NCBI GenBank assembly: GCA_900128565.1
Contig: LT635974.1
Location: 1-29,221 of the forward strand
Reading direction: 5' to 3'
Length of the DNA: 29,221 nt
Origin: Stramenopiles sp. TOSAG23-6
Taxonomy: Eukaryota; Sar
Shown here: positions 8,063 to 18,430 of the stretch, one piece after another
Layout of the letters: each line of letters begins with the position of its first letter
Position numbering within the stretch: the stretch's first letter is position 1
Translations under genes and position numbers: made by a program
Notes under the pieces: model-generated
Told to the model about the DNA's origin: nothing
The model's database searches: none
The model's input: only the letters and a program-made list of their open reading frames with translations

Positions 8063-11000
8063 TCACGCTGTAGATTTAGGTCTGTCCCATGTCATTTCTT
8101 TGGTTACCTTGTTATAGAATATAGTTTTCTGAGTAGCTTCATCAGTATAACTAACCCAATCTTCAGGTAAATCATTTAAATTACTTTCACTTGCATTACA
8201 GTGACCACTTTCACCTTCACAAATATCACTTGGTTGAATTTCCTCCGGATTCAATGAAATTTCAATACTGAGGGAGCCTGTTGCATCACCATCAACAAAT
8301 ATATTAGGCCCGTGTTTAGAATTCCGTGTTTTCATACCGCTTTTTGATCGTCCATGTTCCATTATAGCTTTTGCAATTTCCGTTCCTAGAACTTGGTGAA
8401 TATATCTTCTTAATGGTCTTGCGCCATACATCGGTTCATATGCTTGCTCTACAATAGTATCAATACCATTGTCCGATACAGTCAAATTAGCTCTGTTCCC
8501 TATATTAATATCGAATTGATTCACAAGTATTCGAGTGATCTCTGTTAATTGGGGCATCGATAAAGAAGCAAATATAATAATATCATCCAAACGATTCAAA
8601 AATTCAGGTCGAAAGTGTTGTTTGACTTCTTTCATCACAGACTTTTTAGCCATATTTAAACTTTGTTTGTTCTTTGAATCCGTGTACACATCTGCAAGAA
8701 ACTGACTGCCCAAATTAGATGTCATAATGATGTATGTATTGCTGAAATCTACAGTAACACCTTTTCCATCTGTTAAACGTCCATCATCGAGAACTTGAAG
8801 GAAGGAAGTCAACACAATTTGATGAGCTTTTTCAATTTCATCGAGAAGAACAACACAATATGGTTTTCTCCTTACAGCTTCGGTAAGTTGACCACCGCTA
8901 TCATGTCCGATATATCCCGGAGGACTTCCAATCATTCTTGCAACGGAATGTTTCTCCGAATATTCACTCATATCTAATCGAACAATTGCATTTTCATCAT
9001 CAAATAATTGTTCTGCTAATGCTTTTGCAAGTTCTGTTTTTCCCACACCCGTAGGACCGAGAAAAAGAAATGACCCAGATGGTTGATTTTCGGCACCAAT
9101 ACCAGCACGACTTCTTAATACTGCATTCGTCACAGCATCAATTGCGTCATTTTGACCAATGATTCTCTCATGTAACTTATTACCTAAACTAAGGATACGA
9201 CTCTTTTCGCCTTCACTAAGCTTTGACAATGGAATCCCTGTAGTTTGACTAACAACTTCTGCAATATGCTCAGGTGCAATTACATCAGTTAAAAGAACAG
9301 CGGCATCATGATGTTTTCGATACTCTTCTATTGTTTTTATTATTTCTGCCCGTCGTAATTCTAATTTTGGTTTCACTGTATGAAGTAACCGTGATACTTC
9401 GTCAACATCTGTATTTGCTTCATTTTCTAAAGCTGATAGATTACTATTAAGGTCGTCAATATCCTGCTGAACCTTGTGAAGAGAATCCATCCTCTCCTTT
9501 TCTTCGGCAAGTCTGCTTCTCATATCTTGCAACTCGTCTCTAGTAGCAGATAGCTCAATGTCAACAATTTCTAATCTCTGAACAATTGGTGATTCACCAT
9601 CCAAATTTTCATCTCCTCCTAATCCAAACCAGGATACAAATGTGGCAAATGTTGAACCATTTGCTGTACGTTCGATATCACGCTGCAAAGATCTTTGTTC
9701 TACAGCAAGTTGCATGTATTTTCTCTCTAGATCCTCCAACTGCTCCGGTTGACTATCTAATTGAACTCTTATTTTTGCACATGCTTCATCAATTAAATCA
9801 ATTGCTTTATCAGGATTAAATCGGTGAGATATGTATCTATCTGATAATCGAGCAGCAATTCGTAATGTCTCATCCAAGATACGGACCCCATGGTGTGCTT
9901 CATACCTTTCACGCAAACCTCGAAGGATAGCAATGGTGTTTTCAACATTCGGTTCTTCTATAAGAACTTTTTGAAATCGACGTTCAAATGCCTTGTCTTT
10001 TTCAATATATTTTCTATACTCATCAGTAGTTGTAGCACCAATCACACGGAGAGATCTTGCAAGTGCAGGCTTTAATAAATTTGCACCATCCATCGATGAA
10101 CCACCACCTGAACCAATCAAACTATGAATTTCATCAATAAATAAAATTACATGTGAAGATCTCTCAGCCTCTGCAATAACTGACTTTAATCTGGCTTCAA
10201 ATTGACCCCTCGCACTTGCACCAGCTATCAGCGCGGCCAAATCTAGCGAATATATGTGAACACCAAGTAAAGAATGTGGTATGTATTGTGAAAAATATTT
10301 AAAAAAAAATCCCGTTAGGTACGGAATTTCGTACGAAAAAAAAAAAAAAAAAAGATATGAAAACGTACACCATTCCAGAAACAATCCGCTGAGCTAATCC
10401 TTCAGCGACAGATGTCTTTCCTACTCCAGGGTCCCCAATAAAAACAGGATTATTCTTTTTTCGTCTGGATAAAATTTGTACTGCACGACGAATTTCCATG
10501 TATTGTGAAAAAATACTCAAAAACAATTGTTAGGTACAAAATTTCGTATGAAAAAAAGATGAAATAAATAATGAAAATGTACATGTCTCTCCCTATGACA
10601 GGATCTAACTCCCCAGCTTCAGCTTTTGCTACAAGATCTAATGCGTACGTTTCTAACGCAAAAAAATCTTCATCCGCAGTAGATCCACCACTTTTCTTAC
10701 TAGAACGATCACGACTATAACCTTTATTATTTCGATGTTTTTGATTTCGTTCATTTTTGGACGTATTCGTTTGACCTCGACTTTTTCGAACTTTGTTAAC
10801 TTGTTTAATGACAGAATTTGCCGTGAGAAGACCTGTTTTCTTTAGTAAAGCTGCGACATCTTTATCCTTTAAAACTGCAACAATAAGATTGTAATGTGTA
10901 TAATATATCAAAATAAAAAAAATGATTATTAAGGTACAAAAGATTACGTCACTGTAGTATTATTTTTAAAAAATATTCCGTATTGGTCAAGTCCAATATG

Positions 11001-11399
11001 AGTTTCATCAGTTTCTAATCGTTCTTTATTAGCCAGACGGAGTACGGCAGATAGTTCGTGTGTTTGACCAAGTTCAAGTGGTGCAGGCGACTGACGAGGT
11101 AATGCAGAAACTTTCCTCCCAAGTTCAACCAAAAAGTTTGAAATGGTTTTACGGACCTTCATTGCTGTTGGGTTTCCACTGATTGACTTTTTCAGGAGCC
11201 TTTGACCAAAAGATCCTTGATCTTCAAATAATGCTCTAGCTAAGTGCATCTGAGAACATGCAGGATTCTTACGTTTTCTAGCAGTTTCTTCTGCTTTCTG
11301 ATATACCTCTAAAGCTTTGTTTGTAAGCTCAAGTTGCCCATTGACAGAGGAATTCAGCGAAAACAGACAAAAAGTTAAAAGTATGCAACGTATAAACAT
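8063..11399 (-). CDS. clpB-like: ClpB/Hsp104-type AAA+ disaggregase with signal peptide and C-terminal WW domain
   Basis: Exons 11399-10983, 10893-10583, 10497-10369 and 10280-8063 give 1024 residues. Clp/Hsp100 hexamers thread aggregated proteins through a central pore using ATP. Seen: hydrophobic N-terminal signal ([21 protein letters not shown]); Clp N domain (about 25-165); Walker A GDPGVGKT (264-271) and Walker B ILFIDE (331-336) of NBD1; coiled M domain (about 465-620); Walker A GPTGVGKT (694-701) and Walker B VVLLDE (762-767) of NBD2; C-terminal small domain [15 protein letters not shown]. The last 35 residues form a WW domain (W994, W1017, P1020). The NBD1 pore loop reads [10 protein letters not shown] where ClpB normally has KYRG, so the pore Tyr is missing; the NBD2 loop GYIG is intact. 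The signal peptide implies entry to the ER, secretion, or a plastid behind an ER-derived membrane. All three introns are introner-type. Confidence 0.93.
10281..10368 (-). other. Introner-type intron F (88 bp) in the ClpB-like gene
   Basis: In gene sense it starts GTACGTTTTCATATC, has core CGTACGAAATTCCGTACC then CTAACGG, and ends TTTTTCACAATACAT. Removing it gives [19 protein letters not shown], matching the ClpB stretch LAQRI(V)xGxVP exactly. There is no AG at the end. This is one of the best anchored boundaries in the window. Confidence 0.93.
10498..10582 (-). other. Introner-type intron G (85 bp) in the ClpB-like gene
   Basis: Gene-sense start GTACATTTTCATT, core CATACGAAATTTTGTACC then CTAACAA, end TTTTTTCACAATACAT. 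Removal gives [20 protein letters not shown], the canonical ClpB sequence DPVIGRDxEIRRxxQIL. ATG is repeated at both junctions. No AG closes the intron. Confidence 0.93.
10894..10982 (-). other. Diverged introner-type intron H (89 bp) in the ClpB-like gene
   Basis: Gene-sense start TACGGAATATTTT, partial core TTTTGTACCTTAATAATCA, end ATATTATACACAT. Removal joins [19 protein letters not shown], as expected of the Clp N domain. TAC is repeated at both junctions. There is no GT within about 20 bases of the donor, so a GT-AG reading is impossible here. Confidence 0.75.
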
Positions 11400-11739
11400 T
11401 TGCGTTCTTCAGTGGGCTTTGACGGTCCGTGTTTAGATATTTATCGGGAAACAGAGTTGTTCCTTTTCCTTATAATGGTTTGATGAAAAGAATGTGAAAA
11501 GTTTCTTTTTTATCGAATCTTTTTGTCGTGTCGTCAGCAGGCAGGATGTTCGGATTTGTCGGATATATTAATTTTCAAACATTGGAAACCCCCAACCCTA
11601 GTACATAATTTATATTTTCATCAATGTGATGTATTTCATTCTCTCGTATAACAACTAATTTATCTAATGCGATTTTATTTTAAAAAGAAAGCAAGAAATT
11701 TTAAAATAATATATATATGATGACGCGCTGCGATTCTAT
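11400..11739. other. Intergenic region, ClpB promoter side and EGF gene 3' side
   Basis: 340 bases between two head-to-tail minus-strand genes. It has an imperfect telobox (AAACCCCCAACCCTAG, 11586-11601) about 187 bases upstream of the ClpB start, and AT-rich sequence near 11700-11720 close to the EGF gene stop. No RNA gene seen. Confidence 0.5.
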
Positions 11740-14700
11740 CTACACAACAACATTTTCACCATCTTGCATATTTACAGAATTCTCTTCACTCCGTCGTCTA
11801 AAAGAGAGTTTTCTTAATTTTTCCTTTGAGCAACATTTCTTAATAGACGTTGAATGCATTGAAATCACAGCAATAATATGAAAAAGTATACATGTCACTG
11901 CAAGCAAGAGCATCGTCATTTCGCACCATTTCGGTATAGCATCTGTTTCTTTTTCACGAGGTACAAAAGAGAGTGCGAGTATTACATGTATTGTGAAGAA
12001 ATATTCGGGAAAAAATCGTTAGGCCTAATTTTCATAATAAAAAAAAACAAAAATTCATGATGAAAACGTACAATCATCTCTACTGATGTGCACCCGGAAA
12101 GGAAATTATCATGCCAACTTCCTAACGGTCGCCATAGAATGTAACAGAATAATTCAATGGCAAATAAAGCAATAAGAACAATTGCCTGAACTTTGCTATC
12201 ATCCTCATCCTTGAATTTTCCAATACAAATACCGCGAAATAATTGTAATGGGAGTAGAACAATAACCAAGAAAAATACAGCACCACGAGATCCTGACATA
12301 TCTTCAAATAATGGTCCCCATTTAGCGACATATCCCTTATTTCCATCCCCATCAGCATCTTTCCACTCTTTTTCGTCTTTATCCCATACTGCTCTTGCAC
12401 CCTGTTCGTTATAAACTTCTTTATAAATCTTATACGTAGCTATCATCATAAAACCGATTATATATACTACAATAAAACCAAAAACTGCAGCTACTATAAA
12501 AAACGAAACTTTACCATTGACCAAATTTGCCGTTGCTGCTTCTCCCAATCCTTGGAAAACAATCAATAGAACTAGAACTTCATACCTGGGAAATTTACTT
12601 TCTGTTATCCTTTCATTTACGATTTTTCCTGCAGACTTTCGTAAAAGTGTCTTACCATCAGGGCCAATTAATCTTTTCTCAGAATTCGGGAGGTAGATTG
12701 CAATGCGTTCACCAAGAGACACTCTTCGCAATGCCACCTTTTTATTCTCTTCATTTTTTCTAAAGCTTTCATCACATCGATGCTTACCAGATATATCCAT
12801 ACCTAATTCATACATTGAGCTTCTTTTTTTCCTGATTCCTGTCATTTCGATATCTACGTCCCCAGGTGTAACGCTTGTTAATGAAGGTGTAGTATCGTCC
12901 ATTTTTAATTGGACGGTACCAGTATCTTGCCCATCATTGCCAACACTTTGATGGTCTCTCATCCGAGTCAGTTTTCCACGTTGTTTGTTGCTTTGGCGAG
13001 GAGAAAGAAGTAAATCCATACTATTCTTAGGAGAAAGGAGTGAGTCCTTATTAGTAGCTTTAGCTCTAGCTACAGGCGATACAGTTCTAATCATGCTATT
13101 CTTCCGTAATGCAGCAATTGGTGACGAAAGATTTAATTCGTTAGACGAAATAACAATAGCATCATCAAACTCTTCTTCTTCCGGCTTCTTCTTTTCACAA
13201 CAAAATATTTCTCTATATTTAGGAACTCGTTTATCAAAGAAGCATCCAATCACAATGATGTGAATTACAGCTACAGCGATACATAAAAATACAGCCCATG
13301 TTACATTTGCAGAAAATACTTCCAAATGGAACTCTTGTAAAGCTCTCGCATAATTAACAGAACTGAGAACGACTGTTGTATCCACTTTATCTGCAGTCAG
13401 AATAGTATGTTCATTCTCATCTTCCGTTTTTGATACATCAGTATCTTTTTTTTTGAGTCGTCGTCTTCTTGATTGTAAAGAATAGAGTTCATTTTGTTTT
13501 ACTTTTGATTCATTCTTTGCTGCTTCTTGGGCCTCTTTCCATGTCAACATTGCTTTTTCATCATCACACAGCCATAAATCTCCAGTGTCTGTTTTGAATG
13601 ATACAGTACTACCAAGTATCATTAATATAAAAGCTATCAATAGTAATGATATGCCAAAAGCTACCTTTCGAAAACTTCGCCTTGGTTGAATCGTAAGTTC
13701 CTCCACGCCATCACCATCCTTTAATGCAACACTCTGTAAACGCTTAGTAAACCAATCCCTCTTTTTACGTCGTAATCCATCAACTACAAATAATATTCCT
13801 ACAGGTATAAAGAATAAGACAGAATAAATAAAGAACCAACTTTCAAGCTTAAACCAACACCAAATTGGACGGATGCCTCGCAAGTTAGCCCATCGAACTT
13901 GATCCGCAAACCCAGATAATGTTGGAGCCCAATGCATCTGAGATACATTTGACAATAGTGACAAAGTTTGAACGTTAAATATTAATAGCCAGACAGCATT
14001 TCCAGCCATGCCTGAACCACCACCTCCTGCAGCAGCATTACTTCCTCCAGACATAAAAGCAGTGGGAGCACTAGCTACTCCTGCTGCTGCACCGCCACTA
14101 GCACCTGCAATACTAGCAGCAACTGTGCCAACTACGACTGTTGCTGCTACGCAAGTCGTCGTTGTCTCCCCCAAAGCTTCTACAGTCGTAGGTTCCAATA
14201 CAGGTTCCGGTTCATCTTTATTCTTAATAGTATATTTTTGATTAAATAGTATAGGATCTAGCGCAGGCGTATTCTTGCTTTCATTGCATGTTTTCCCTGT
14301 CCATCCAATCTCGCAAGTACAGGAACCATCATTAGCAACGATACCTTTATTACTACAAGTTTCTTTGTTACTATATTGACAATTCAATCCAGCATATGTT
14401 GCTGCGCAATTCTGACACGAAGCACCAGCATATTTTGTTGTACATGTGCACGTTCCTAAATTATCCACATTACCACGATTATTACAAGTAATAGCGTCTG
14501 TAAATTGACAATATTCTCCTTTGCCAACAGCATTACATTTACAAGTACCTTTATCATTTTTAACTGTCACGACGCCATTACCATTGCATGTGCCCTTATT
14601 ACTGAATTGGCATTTTGTTCCAAAATATCCATTACCACAGGTAGAGCAAGAGTTGTTACCTTTCCAAGCATCTACACATTCACATGTAGCAACGTCAAGT

Positions 14701-17084
14701 GCATCAACTTTGACATCTCCTTGATCATTGCAAGTTTTAGAACGCGAGTATTGACAATTTTTACCAGATAAACCATTTGTACATGTAGAACAATTGGCGC
14801 TTCCTTTCCAGTCGTTATCGCATGTACATACTCCCTTTGCACATGTGCCATGTCCACTACAGTTATTGCCATTGCATGGATCTGGTGAAGCATTTTTACA
14901 TACTAATCCATTATTACTTGTCTTTCCAGAAGGACATGCCGAGCAACTGCCTTTTCCCACATCAGGTTGAACTTTACCAACGGTACAAGCTTGGCATCCT
15001 GAAGCAGGAACTGCCCCAGTATGATGCGTACCTGCATTACAAAAACAGTCAGTCAGAGCTGTAGAACCCGTTTGCGTTGTTGTCTTTCCTGTAGGGCATA
15101 ATAAACATTTTACAGATGAATTAGATACCTCTGTTTTGTATTTTGCTAATGCACACTTTTCGAAGTTTCCTGCATTATTTTTGAAATATCCCGGTGCTGC
15201 TAGACAATCAGTTGGGAGAACAGTTCCTTTTGCTTTTGTAGTAGAGTTTGCTGGACAAGTACTACACGCCAATTTGCTACCGCTAGTTGGTTGATATGAT
15301 CCTAGTGCACATATAGCGCAACCACCGTTTCTAGGACATGTATTCGTTGCACCATATCCTTGACCACATGAACCACAACCCACAACTATCCCATTATGGA
15401 GAAAATGTGAAGTGACGTTATCAACGTTTTTCGACACCAAATATTTCTTTGTATTGGTATTCAGAAATATTGCTTCATTCTTATAAATAGGAATCAACGT
15501 TTTATTTCCATCACAAGTAATTTTGAAACTTTGAGCGCTCGCAATTGTACAGATTTCATTGCCGAATGCATTGTACACTTTGACTCCAGCCTTAAATCCA
15601 TGAGATGTTGGAGTCGAACCACTGTCATGAGTAAATGATGATAATCCAGCAGGTTGATAGGTTGCACCTTGAATATAAACAGGTTCGCCAGAATAAATAC
15701 AATCTTTTGTATCATCTTGGGTCTTGCTGCCCGTTTGAGCAGTGCAATTTTTACATGAGACATTGTCACTGTTTCCTTTGCCGTCACATGTGTCTGATTT
15801 ATATTGCACTTTAGTGCAAGTCGTACATTTCAGTGCTATATATTATGGGAAAATATATCAAAGTAGAAATTCGTTAGGTGGAAATTTTTCTACGAGAAAA
15901 ATAAATTTGAAATTCATGATGAAAACGTATATACCTCTATTATTCACATAGAATCCTTGTTTAGCTTGAGCACAAGGTTGATGGTCTTGTGGCTCTCTTC
16001 TTTTGAAAATCATTGCACCAGATGGAATAGCAACTGCAGTACCTGTACCAAAGGTAAGCTGATTCGAGGATTTCCCAGTAATTCGAGGCAAATCGGAACC
16101 ATCGACCAAGTAAGGGATTTGCTTTAGGTGTATTACTTGCGCTACGTTAGTAACACCTGCAGGAAGGTTCACCCGCATTGACTTTGTACCTTTTGGATAA
16201 GCTTGATATGCAGTAAGACCTGTGCCCTTAATATCGACACATGGCTTTGTATTTGTTGCCACAGCATCTACAGCACAATTAGGCTGAGATTGACACTTTG
16301 CACAAGCACCAGCTCCATTAGAAGTATGATAACCTGCGTTGCACTCACAGTATGGTAAACCTCCACTAGTTATTGTCCATAGAGGGTGATCAATCCAATC
16401 ATCAACCTTCGTCGGAGTGTCCAAGCAACATCTACATCCCCAACCTGGAGTCGACTGAGAAACCATAGTCAAACCAGAAAAACTTCCGGAATATGTTTTA
16501 CAAGAATTATTTGTTTTCATATAGTCATAACACTTCTTTTTCACACAGTCCCAATTACAACTACCAGAAACTGCATAAGTACTTGAGCCGTAACCGTGAC
16601 TATACTCACCTCCCTTGACACCAGTCGTGGGATGCGTTTCACATTCTCTTCCATCGTTGGTCGCTGGTAATGTTTTACAAGCCCCATGGCCATTGCAAGG
16701 GTTTCCAGCACCTCCAGCGCAAGTGGCTTCACATTGAAATCCGGCATAACCAGTGTTGCACACACAACTACCACTAACTTCAGAGCCATGCCCATTACAT
16801 TTTGGTGGTCCTTGTTGCTGATCACACTTAGTGAAATCACTGGGGCAAGCACCAGCGCCATTATTATTTGGTTTAATACAATAATAACCAAAATTTTGAT
16901 CAGCGTTTTTCCGGACACAAAGTTTGGCATCTGAGGCACTTGAACCATTATTAAATCTCCCGGATATGCCGTTTTTGAGGGAGCCGTTACCACTGTACGA
17001 AGCGCTACATTTTTTTGAACATGCTGCAGCATCTACTCCTGAAAATAAACTTAAAAGTGTTATAGTAAGGAATAACTGAACCAT
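11740..17084 (-). CDS. Large secreted-N-terminus EGF/Cys-rich polytopic membrane protein
   Basis: Exons 17084-15931, 15837-12072 and 11985-11740 give 1721 residues. The ATG at 17084 starts a clear signal peptide (MVQLFLTITLLSLFSGVDA). The extracellular part is Cys-rich: EGF-like modules near residue 100-150, ephrin-receptor/GCC-type repeats at about 555-700 (CPxGKTT, CPSGKTS), and five or six EGF-like repeats at about 700-905 (CNGNNCSGHGTC and so on). After a Pro/Thr linker come hydrophobic segments, including about 948-980, 997-1016, 1052-1071 and 1110-1129, more towards the C-terminus, and a final one (TMLLLAVTCILFHIIAVIS) in the last exon. That exon ends in a basic cytosolic tail. It is probably a surface receptor, adhesion molecule or channel-like protein. 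The family is not named with confidence. Both introns are introner-type. Confidence 0.85.
11986..12071 (-). other. Introner-type intron I (86 bp) in the EGF gene
   Basis: Gene-sense start GTACGTTTTCATCATG, a decayed core (ATTATGAAAATTAGGCC then CTAACGA), end TTCTTCACAATACAT. Removal joins ...TSVEMI to VILALSFVPRE and opens a last exon of 246 bases with a transmembrane segment and a stop at 11740. TGTA is shared by both junctions. Confidence 0.85.
15838..15930 (-). other. Introner-type intron J (93 bp) in the EGF gene
   Basis: Gene-sense start ATACGTTTTCATCATG, core CGTAGAAAAATTTCCACC then CTAACGA, end CCCATAATATAT. TATA is repeated at the junctions. Removal gives NNRGIALKCTTC. Here a GT-AG reading (15934 to 15836) would also keep frame and give NNRALKCTTC, so this copy does not discriminate. 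Confidence 0.75.
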
Positions 17085-17381
17085 GGCGTATTTGAATCCC
17101 GATTTCAAGAAGATTGCGTGTACATAAATACGTGTGTTCGTTCGTTCCTACGGATATAGGCTAGGAACAAAAAGCGAAGATTCAAAGATTCGATCTGATC
17201 CTTTTTTGATGGACACGTTGAACTCCTCGCTTATAAAAAAAATCAGATTTCGTGTTTTATTAGCCGGTGCAAATGACTCGCGGTGTTCTGCTGACTGTTT
17301 TTCTTTACTGTATATTTCAAGAACAGTATTCAGGGAATATTATTAAACAAGAAACTGAATCGACTGAATTGATTTAAAAGA
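17085..17381. promoter_or_regulatory. Divergent promoter region
   Basis: 297 bases between the divergent EGF gene (-) and the charged-protein gene (+). AT-rich near both starts. No telobox, introner core or RNA gene seen. Treated as a shared promoter region only because of the gene orientation. Confidence 0.4.
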
Positions 17382-18269
17382 ATGGATATGGTGAATGTAT
17401 TTTCCGCTTTGGATGTATCAAAGAAGAAAAAAAATAAAAAGAAAGCGAAAAAGTCCGTAAAGAAGAATAAGGTTGTTGAAGCCGCGAAGCTTGAAGAAAA
17501 CTCGATTACAGGTAGTCCTATTTTTGCCCCGTCTGCTCTTCCTGAGTTTGGTGCTGGAGGAGCATTGGCATGGGCAGATGAAGATAATTCCGAAGATGAG
17601 GATGGATTTAGTTTTGGTAGTAGTATGCCGCCAATGATGCCCGTTCTTCCACCGATAGCTGGTGCGGAACCTGCTGAGGAAGAAGATGAGGAAGAAGTAG
17701 AGAGCGAAGAGGAAGAAGAAGAAGTAGAGAGCGAAGAAGAAGAAGAAGAAGATGATACAGTGGAGAATACAGTCGGTATGGGAATTACCGCGCGCGCACC
17801 TACAGCGAAGAAAGTGATTGTTCGGCAGATATCTAAGAAGGCACAGAAGAAAGCATCTAACGCAGAGTTGGACGCAATTCTTGCTGAATTTGCAACACCA
17901 GCCGTACCAGAGGTCGAGTCAAAACCAACAAAAGAACAGGAAAACACAGAGGATAATCATGTAGATAATGACGACGAAGATCTTGCGTTACTTGGAATAG
18001 TTTTGGGGGGTGGTAAAAAGAAAACGAATAAGAAAAAGAAAAAGAACAAAAACAAGAAAAAGAACAAAACCAACCCTTCTACACAAGTTCCACTCAAGTC
18101 CAACCAAGCGCCAAATGATATCAAAGATGTTAAAACCTTTTTGGCAAATAAATTAAAGAAAAAGCCATCTAAATCATCTTTGAGGATGAAAGCAGCAGCT
18201 GAAAAGAAGAAGAAGAAAACTAAAGTCAAAGATAAAAGTCACTACAATCAAACACCTCAAGGTAGATAA
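17382..18269 (+). CDS. Unknown highly charged Lys/Glu-rich protein
   Basis: Intronless, 295 residues from ATG at 17382. The family is not recognised. The order of segments is: Lys-rich N-terminus (KKKKNKKKAKKSVKKNK, about 14-30); a short hydrophobic/Gly segment (APSALPEFGAGGALAWADED); an acidic Ser/Glu tract of near-perfect repeats (about 104-125); a basic helix (KKAQKKASNAELDAILAEFA, about 152-171); an Asp-rich stretch; and a second Lys/Asn-rich tract (about 213-233). The tail is KKKPSKSS-type basic. Alternating poly-Lys and poly-Glu blocks are common in nucleolar and ribosome-assembly proteins, so a nuclear role is a reasonable guess only. The acidic and basic runs are simple-sequence DNA and may vary in length between strains. 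Confidence 0.75.
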   Translation: MDMVNVFSALDVSKKKKNKKKAKKSVKKNKVVEAAKLEENSITGSPIFAPSALPEFGAGGALAWADEDNSEDEDGFSFGSSMPPMMPVLPPIAGAEPAEEEDEEEVESEEEEEEVESEEEEEEDDTVENTVGMGITARAPTAKKVIVRQISKKAQKKASNAELDAILAEFATPAVPEVESKPTKEQENTEDNHVDNDDEDLALLGIVLGGGKKKTNKKKKKNKNKKKNKTNPSTQVPLKSNQAPNDIKDVKTFLANKLKKKPSKSSLRMKAAAEKKKKKTKVKDKSHYNQTPQGR

Positions 18270-18395
18270 TGTTGTCAAGGGTTTTAAAGTCTTCATTGAA
18301 TGACAACACACAATAGTTGCTTTTCCTATAATTACTATTATTCACTTTATTTGGACTTATAATAATAAATTCAGAAATTAGGTTTATATCACAAA

Positions 18396-18422
18396 CCTTT
18401 AAAGCCTTTAAAGCCTTTAAAG
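18396..18422. repeat. Three tandem copies of a 9-bp unit CCTTTAAAG
   Basis: Perfect 3 x 9 bp array in the gap between two converging genes. The unit contains the palindrome CTTTAAAG. It could act in 3'-end formation, but nothing shows this directly. Confidence 0.8.
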
Positions 18423-18430
18423 TGTAGCAT

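Noticed and set aside
14008-14241. Pro/Ala-rich plus-strand frame inside the EGF gene
   Set aside because: It is the mirror of the Ala/Gly-rich coding stretch on the minus strand. Other overlapping frames in the window were judged shadows for the same reason.
11982-15809. Taking the long open frame as a complete gene with its own start and stop
   Set aside because: Its first codon is GTG and both ends run into introner sequence. Joining to the flanking exons adds a signal peptide at one side and a transmembrane tail at the other.
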